A DNA stretch of 10,278 nt from assembly GCA_020723045.1 (NCBI GenBank), contig DYJQ01000033.1, positions 1-10,278 on the forward strand, written 5' to 3'. A program made the position numbers and the translations under genes. Positions 6,425-10,278 of this stretch are shown here, piece by piece. The notes beneath the pieces were generated by a model. The model saw only the letters and a program-made list of their open reading frames with translations, made no database searches and was not told the origin of the DNA. Every line of letters begins with the position of its first letter. Position 1 is the stretch's first letter. The DNA comes from Candidatus Micrarchaeum sp. (GTDB lineage Archaea; Micrarchaeota; Micrarchaeia; CAILAH01).

Positions 6425-6656
6425 CTTATGGCAGTATTTTTCTCAGACGGGGGATTTTAGCGCCATAGTTTGCAGAAGTTTTTGTGCAACCACTATTGAA
6501 ATGAATATCCGCACCAGAAAAGGGAAACGGAGCGTGTAAAATCTTTTTTTCGGAAATCAAAGGCCAAAACACCGCACGGCAGGATTATATGTAAATTTCT
6601 TTGCTTTGGGTTGCACACAACCATCTTAACAAAATCCGGCTTAACGACTCATCTCC
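6425..6656. other. Non-coding gap between mcm and the aIF2-gamma gene
   Basis: No credible protein gene is visible. A small hairpin GGTTG-TGTG-CAACC (near 6608-6622, minus strand) lies about 35 bases downstream of the aIF2-gamma stop, without a clear T tract. A second TATA-like sequence, TTACATATAATCC on the minus strand near 6583-6595, has no obvious gene behind it and could drive a small RNA or a long mcm leader. I cannot support either. Confidence 0.4.
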
Positions 6657-7859
6657 TCATTTTATAATCCCAAACCCGCCCAGTCTCCACCGGTTTCCAG
6701 ACCGCCTGCTTATGGCTGCCTTACTCCCCTTCTCTGCAACGATGGGCCTCTTGAGTGATACGGTTGCAACCCCTTTCTTGAGGTTCTTTATTACACCAAC
6801 CGAGACGGCCGTGCCAACGCTTAGCACCATAGGCTCGCCCAACTGTAGGAGTGGCATCTGCATATCAGCCCTCTCAATGAGCTCGTATTCCAGATGAAGC
6901 TCGTTAACAGGCTGGGGGAGCGTACCCGGCTTGCCCACAAATTGGCCCACAAGCCCATCAGATTTTGCAAGCGATGGGTCGAGCAGTGTTGATATCGCCA
7001 GAAGCCCACCCGGCCCTGCCCTCTCCACCTTCTCGCCACCGCACCTTATATCGGTGACTGTTGTGTATAACCTCTCATAAACCCCCTTTTTGGGGTCTAT
7101 GATAATCCCCGGGGACACCTCAATCTCATCACCGACCGCAATCTCACCTTGTATAATCGAGCCGCCTACAACCGCCCCTACCAATCGTGTGAGTTCTGAG
7201 CCGGGCTTGTTCACGTCAAATGACCGTGCTATGTACATCCTCAACGGCAGTTTTGAATTCCTCTGCGGCACAGGGATGTTTGTGTAGATTGCCTCAAGCA
7301 GTGCATCCACATTTATACCGTAGTTTGCCGCCATGGGGATGATGGGCGCGTTCTCAGCTCTCGTGCCCTTGAGGAATTCGCGGATCTTCTCATAATTCTC
7401 CTTTGCCTTTTCAGGTGAAACCACATCCACCTTATTCTGCACCACAATGATCTTGTCAATCCCGAGTATCTCGAGCACCATCAAGTGCTCCAACGTCTGC
7501 GGTTGTGGGCACTCCTCGTTTGCGGCAATCACCAGTATGGCGCCATCGGTTATGCTTGAAGCCGCAATCGCAGTGGTCATCAACGTCTCATGGCCGGGTG
7601 CATCGAGTATGGAGAACTTGCGTACAACCTCCGTCTTTGCACCGCAGTGCGCACACACTTCCTTAGTTCCGAATGCCTGCGTCCCACTGCATTTAGGGCA
7701 TTTCCTTATCTCAACATCAGCATACCCGATCTTTATCGTAATACCTCTCTTTATCTCCTCGCTGTGCGTATCCGTCCACACACCACTCAGCGCCTTGGTT
7801 ATGCTGGTCTTGCCGTGGTCGACATGGCCGAGCATTACAATGTTTATCTCGGGTTGCAT
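6657..7859 (-). CDS. eif2g: Translation initiation factor aIF2, gamma subunit (GTPase), 400 aa
   Basis: This is the GTP-binding core of the heterotrimeric factor that delivers initiator Met-tRNA to the small ribosomal subunit. G1 is GHVDHGKT (11-18), the switch-1 RGITI is at 38-42, G3 is DAPGH (86-90) and G4 is NKVD (142-145). The gamma-specific zinc knuckle is C54/C57 and C69/C72, which separates it from EF-Tu. Two beta-barrel domains follow, and the protein ends in the typical WRLGGFGIIK. Length is close to the family's usual 410. It is the second gene of a pair with S6e, 24 bases downstream, an arrangement common in archaea. GGTGAT, starting 12 bases before the ATG, gives a strong ribosome-binding site. 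Confidence 0.98.
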   Translation of the reverse strand: MQPEINIVMLGHVDHGKTSITKALSGVWTDTHSEEIKRGITIKIGYADVEIRKCPKCSGTQAFGTKEVCAHCGAKTEVVRKFSILDAPGHETLMTTAIAASSITDGAILVIAANEECPQPQTLEHLMVLEILGIDKIIVVQNKVDVVSPEKAKENYEKIREFLKGTRAENAPIIPMAANYGINVDALLEAIYTNIPVPQRNSKLPLRMYIARSFDVNKPGSELTRLVGAVVGGSIIQGEIAVGDEIEVSPGIIIDPKKGVYERLYTTVTDIRCGGEKVERAGPGGLLAISTLLDPSLAKSDGLVGQFVGKPGTLPQPVNELHLEYELIERADMQMPLLQLGEPMVLSVGTAVSVGVIKNLKKGVATVSLKRPIVAEKGSKAAISRRSGNRWRLGGFGIIK

Positions 7860-7883
7860 TCTCTAATCACCAGTAAAGCACAC

Positions 7884-8315
7884 TCACTTCTTCTTTGGGG
7901 CGGCATTTGCCTTGGGTGCTTCCTTCTTTTCATCCCCCGCTTTTGGCGTTGGCGGGAACAGCTCGGCAAGTTTTGTTGCGCCCTCGCTTTTTACAGTGAG
8001 GTTAAGCTGTGAAATCTCATCAGATACAACATTGCCCCTCACAGTCTTCCTCACCCTTGCGCCGTGTGTAGCCTTCCTTATACCTGTACCGCCACTGAGC
8101 AGCACACTCTTCTTCCCGCTTCCGGGTACATCAGCACGCATGGGAAACCCTGAATTATCACTCCCGCCTTTGATGATAAATACGTAGCCAGCGGCGCCTA
8201 TGAGGTCTCCCTCAATCTCCTCAGCTATCTTCTTGCCAAAAAGTGCAGCGGCCTTATCACCGCTGAGCTCGGTCTTATACGTCCTTCCGTCCTTCTCGGA
8301 TATGTTTATCTTCAT
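7884..8315 (-). CDS. rps6e: 30S ribosomal protein S6e, 143 aa
   Basis: This is a small-subunit ribosomal protein shared by archaea and eukaryotes. The N-terminal MKINISEKDGRTYKTEL matches the family start. The diagnostic core is GGSDNSGFPMRADV (about 50-63), followed by the basic GGTGIRKATHGARVRKTVRG segment (about 75-94) and the SDEISQLNLTV region. A Lys/Ala/Pro-rich tail of about 25 residues makes it a little longer than many archaeal S6e proteins, probably a disordered rRNA- or protein-contact extension. I chose ATG 8315: GGTG (8322-8325) lies 6 bases upstream and the protein then starts as the family does. The in-frame GTG at 8324 overlaps that site. It is the first gene of the S6e-aIF2-gamma pair. 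Confidence 0.96.
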   Translation of the reverse strand: MKINISEKDGRTYKTELSGDKAAALFGKKIAEEIEGDLIGAAGYVFIIKGGSDNSGFPMRADVPGSGKKSVLLSGGTGIRKATHGARVRKTVRGNVVSDEISQLNLTVKSEGATKLAELFPPTPKAGDEKKEAPKANAAPKKK

Positions 8316-8366
8316 GCTATTCACCAGTGCCTCAACGACACAGCGGTTTATTTCAGGAGGGTGAGG

Positions 8367-8373
8367 TTTATAA
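8367..8373 (-). promoter_or_regulatory. TATA-like box of the S6e-aIF2-gamma pair
   Basis: TTATAAA on the minus strand is centred about 55 bases upstream of the S6e ATG. Transcription would start near 8343, with a leader of about 28 bases containing the GGTG core. Being nearly symmetric, it could also act on the plus strand for the glycosyltransferase. Confidence 0.5.
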
Positions 8374-8392
8374 GCTATCAGAAAAGCTTCAC

Positions 8393-8401
8393 TTTTAAAA
8401 A
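8393..8401 (+). promoter_or_regulatory. TATA-like box of the glycosyltransferase gene
   Basis: TTTTAAAAA is centred about 26 bases before ATG 8423 and only about 17 before ATG 8414. The first spacing fits leaderless initiation at 8423. Confidence 0.4.
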
Positions 8402-8422
8402 TTATACTGCGAAATGAGTGCT

Positions 8423-9577
8423 ATGGACCTCATCCTATTGCAACCGTCCCTGAACGTACGGGGCGGTCTTGAGAGGGTGGTATTGGAGATCGCAAGGAGG
8501 TATGACCCAATAATCTACACATACAGGTACGTACCGGAGAACACGTTCAAGGAGTTCCGCGAGTTTGATATCCGGGTTATTAAGACACAGGGGTGGGCGC
8601 ATGTTCCTGTACGTGTTGCAGGCATCCTCCCTGAACGCGTCAAGTGGGGTGTGCAGAGCGGTGCACAGTATTACACCCTAAAAATAAGGGATGATTACGA
8701 TGTTATTAATGCGCATGGCACACCGAGTGAGTGGGCACGAAATAATAACCCACGGATGCTATGGTACTGCCACACGCCGAACCGCGAGGCATTCGACCTC
8801 TACGAGTGGAGGATGAGACGAAGAGGCCCGCTTGGGAAAGCCATATTCTGGAGTTTAATCCAGTTTTACAAGTGGTTTGAGTTTGATGTTGTCCCAAAGA
8901 TCGAGAAGATAGTAACAAATTCTGCAAACTCGCAGGCCCGCATAAAGAAGTATCTACACCGCGATGCTGAAATAATCCCACCGGGCATTAATGTCAGTGA
9001 ATATCACAACTCCGATTACGAGAAATTCTTTTTCTATCCTTCTCGCATAACCCCCGAGAAGCGGTTTGAATTGGCCATAGAGGCATTCAGGATGAGCGGC
9101 CTGCACGATAAAGGGTTCAGGCTGGTGATTGCCGGCTCATTAATAGGGGAGAGGAAGGAGCATGTTGAATATTACAATAAGATATGCGAGATGATAAAGG
9201 GTATAGGCGAGGTTCGCATTAACATTCCATATCCAGAGCTTATAGACCTCTACTCAAGATGCTATGCAGTCCTTTTCACACCGATTAATGAGGATTTCGG
9301 TATAGTCCCGCTTGAGGCAATGGCCTCTCAAAAACCCGTGATTGCGATAAATGAGGGCGGGCCAGCCGAGACGGTGGTGCATAAGAGGAGTGGCTTCCTT
9401 GCAAATAACATAGAGGAGATTGCATTCTACATGAACTCACTTGCAGAGGATATTGGGAGTGCGGAACGGATGGGCCGAGTTGGAAGGGAGCATGTGAAGA
9501 TGAATTTCGGGTGGGATAATTTCTTCAGGAAGTTTGATATGGCACTGAGCGATGTCGCATCATCAAAAGATAGATGA
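8423..9577 (+). CDS. GT4-family glycosyltransferase, 384 aa
   Basis: This is a retaining GT-B glycosyltransferase that transfers a sugar from a nucleotide- or lipid-linked donor. The N-terminal Rossmann half opens with MDLILLQPSLNVRGGLERV, whose GGLERV is the usual acceptor-side glycine loop, and contains WYCHTPNR (H117). The C-terminal half has the donor-binding YPSRITPEKR (R208 and K213) and VIAGS. The E-x7-E element is E290-DFGIVPL-E298, followed by EAMASQKPVIA and EGGPAE. There is no signal peptide, so it is probably cytosolic or membrane-associated, making surface glycans, glycolipids or the N-glycan precursor. It stands alone without other sugar genes in the window, so the product is not predictable. 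ATG 8423 fits the promoter and family N termini; ATG 8414 would add three residues. It is divergent from S6e. Confidence 0.92.
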   Translation: MDLILLQPSLNVRGGLERVVLEIARRYDPIIYTYRYVPENTFKEFREFDIRVIKTQGWAHVPVRVAGILPERVKWGVQSGAQYYTLKIRDDYDVINAHGTPSEWARNNNPRMLWYCHTPNREAFDLYEWRMRRRGPLGKAIFWSLIQFYKWFEFDVVPKIEKIVTNSANSQARIKKYLHRDAEIIPPGINVSEYHNSDYEKFFFYPSRITPEKRFELAIEAFRMSGLHDKGFRLVIAGSLIGERKEHVEYYNKICEMIKGIGEVRINIPYPELIDLYSRCYAVLFTPINEDFGIVPLEAMASQKPVIAINEGGPAETVVHKRSGFLANNIEEIAFYMNSLAEDIGSAERMGRVGREHVKMNFGWDNFFRKFDMALSDVASSKDR

Positions 9578-9595
9578 GAGCACTCATGATTTTTT
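9574..9595 (+). terminator. Hairpin plus T6 terminator after the glycosyltransferase gene
   Basis: ATGAG (9574-9578), loop AGCA and CTCAT (9583-9587) form a 5-base-pair hairpin that overlaps the stop codon. It is followed by six T at 9590-9595 and a further TTTT. It resembles a bacterial-style intrinsic terminator; in archaea the T run alone may suffice. Confidence 0.5.
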
Positions 9596-9616
9596 GGATT
9601 TTGCTGAATAGAATGG

Positions 9617-9624
9617 TTTATATA
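9617..9624 (+). promoter_or_regulatory. TATA box of the right-edge gene
   Basis: TTTATATA is centred about 26 bases before the ATG at 9647, and no ribosome-binding core lies between. This is the cleanest leaderless promoter in the window. Confidence 0.6.
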
Positions 9625-9646
9625 TTTCGCAAGTATACAGTATAGT

Positions 9647-10278
9647 ATGTCTTCTTCTTTTGGCGGGCGCGCTGAGTATTGGGCGTGGCGTAGTGAGCAG
9701 GGAAAGGAGCCAACATATAGGGAATTCGTAGAGACAACTAAGCTTGCAGGCAAGATAGCCTATGAGCTGCTCCCGCTCACATGGGTGCCCGATATGGCCA
9801 AGAGTATAAGGAATGCTGAGAGCAAGTGGGAGTTGGCATTATGCCTCTCTGCATCCGCATTATTTCTTGGTCTTGACGCTGCCGACCTCTACCCACCTCT
9901 ACGCATTGGAACAAAGGTTGCTAGGGTTGCGATAAATGAAACTATAGAACGTATGGTAAAAAAGCTGGTTGAACATGGTTTCAAGAAAGAGGTTGCTGAG
10001 AAGGTTGCAAAAGAGTTTGGAGAGGCGATAATGAGCAATCCAATTGCGAAAGAGGCACGTAAGCTGGTTGAGGATGCAAAATCATTTTTTGTAGTTAAGA
10101 ATAAGTCAGAGCTTTACTTGGCGCTTGAGGGCCAGATGAAGAATGGTGTGGAAACCGTCACTGAAACTCTATTCAAAGGCCGAATCGCGAGAAGTAAACT
10201 TAATAGGGGAGTTGAAGTGGGGGTAGGGATACTGGATAAGGGCAAGATGTGGTTCTTGAACAACTTATCAAAAGAGCT
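9647..10278 (+). CDS. Unidentified protein, partial (at least 210 aa, runs off the right edge)
   Basis: An open frame without a stop runs from ATG 9647 to the end of the window, so the C terminus is missing. The protein begins MSSSFGGRAEYWAWRSEQ and has a tryptophan-rich first 50 residues. A moderately hydrophobic stretch follows at about 64-82 (LALCLSASALFLGLDAAD), which could be one membrane-associated helix. After it comes a long charged, probably helical region (about 90-150) rich in Lys, Glu and Val, with phrases such as VEKVAKEF-like EKVAKEFGEAIM. I recognise no family or catalytic motif. The frame is supported by its length, host-like codon use and a well-placed TATA box. It is separated from the glycosyltransferase by a terminator, so it is its own transcription unit. 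Confidence 0.8.
   Translation, partial: MSSSFGGRAEYWAWRSEQGKEPTYREFVETTKLAGKIAYELLPLTWVPDMAKSIRNAESKWELALCLSASALFLGLDAADLYPPLRIGTKVARVAINETIERMVKKLVEHGFKKEVAEKVAKEFGEAIMSNPIAKEARKLVEDAKSFFVVKNKSELYLALEGQMKNGVETVTETLFKGRIARSKLNRGVEVGVGILDKGKMWFLNNLSKE

Noticed and set aside
6481..6627. Possible 48-codon minus-strand frame in the gap upstream of mcm
   Set aside because: No ribosome-binding core, no motif and no conserved composition. Treated as chance.
7590..8012. Plus-strand open frame across the S6e/aIF2-gamma junction
   Set aside because: It lies antisense to two certain genes and has no domain.

Overview
The window looks like a chromosomal segment of an archaeon. It carries an MCM replicative helicase, the gamma subunit of initiation factor aIF2, ribosomal protein S6e, an archaeal presenilin-type intramembrane aspartyl protease and a tRNA-Phe gene interrupted at the canonical archaeal intron site. 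Translation starts are preceded either by GGTG-type Shine-Dalgarno cores or, at several transcription units, only by a TATA-like box about 27 bases before the ATG, as expected for leaderless archaeal mRNAs. The short proteins, the GC content near 50% and the gene mix suggest a DPANN lineage such as Micrarchaeota. That placement is an inference, not proven here.

Layout. At 48-527 (-) lies a small ankyrin-repeat protein. A gene-poor stretch follows (538-919), then tRNA-Phe(GAA) at 920-1164 (-) with a 171-base, hairpin-rich intron. A 62-residue protein with eight cysteines (1229-1417, -) is divergent from a glutamine-synthetase-family protein (1523-2812, +), which is followed by a SecB-like/uncharacterised conserved protein (2898-3311, +). 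Convergent to these is the presenilin-like protease (3397-4272, -), then MCM (4364-6391, -), a 265-base gap, and the pair S6e -> aIF2-gamma (8315-6657, -). A GT4 glycosyltransferase (8423-9577, +) is divergent from S6e. A leaderless unknown gene starts at 9647 (+) and runs off the right edge.

Functionally the segment is mostly housekeeping: translation (S6e, aIF2-gamma, tRNA-Phe), replication (MCM) and membrane or envelope functions (protease, glycosyltransferase). The most unusual items are the long structured tRNA-Phe intron, the GS-family protein with metal ligands kept but substrate-side arginines lost, the FYVE/treble-clef-like spacing in the 62-residue cysteine protein, and the unidentified partial gene at the right edge. 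I found no CRISPR array, insertion sequence or defence system.
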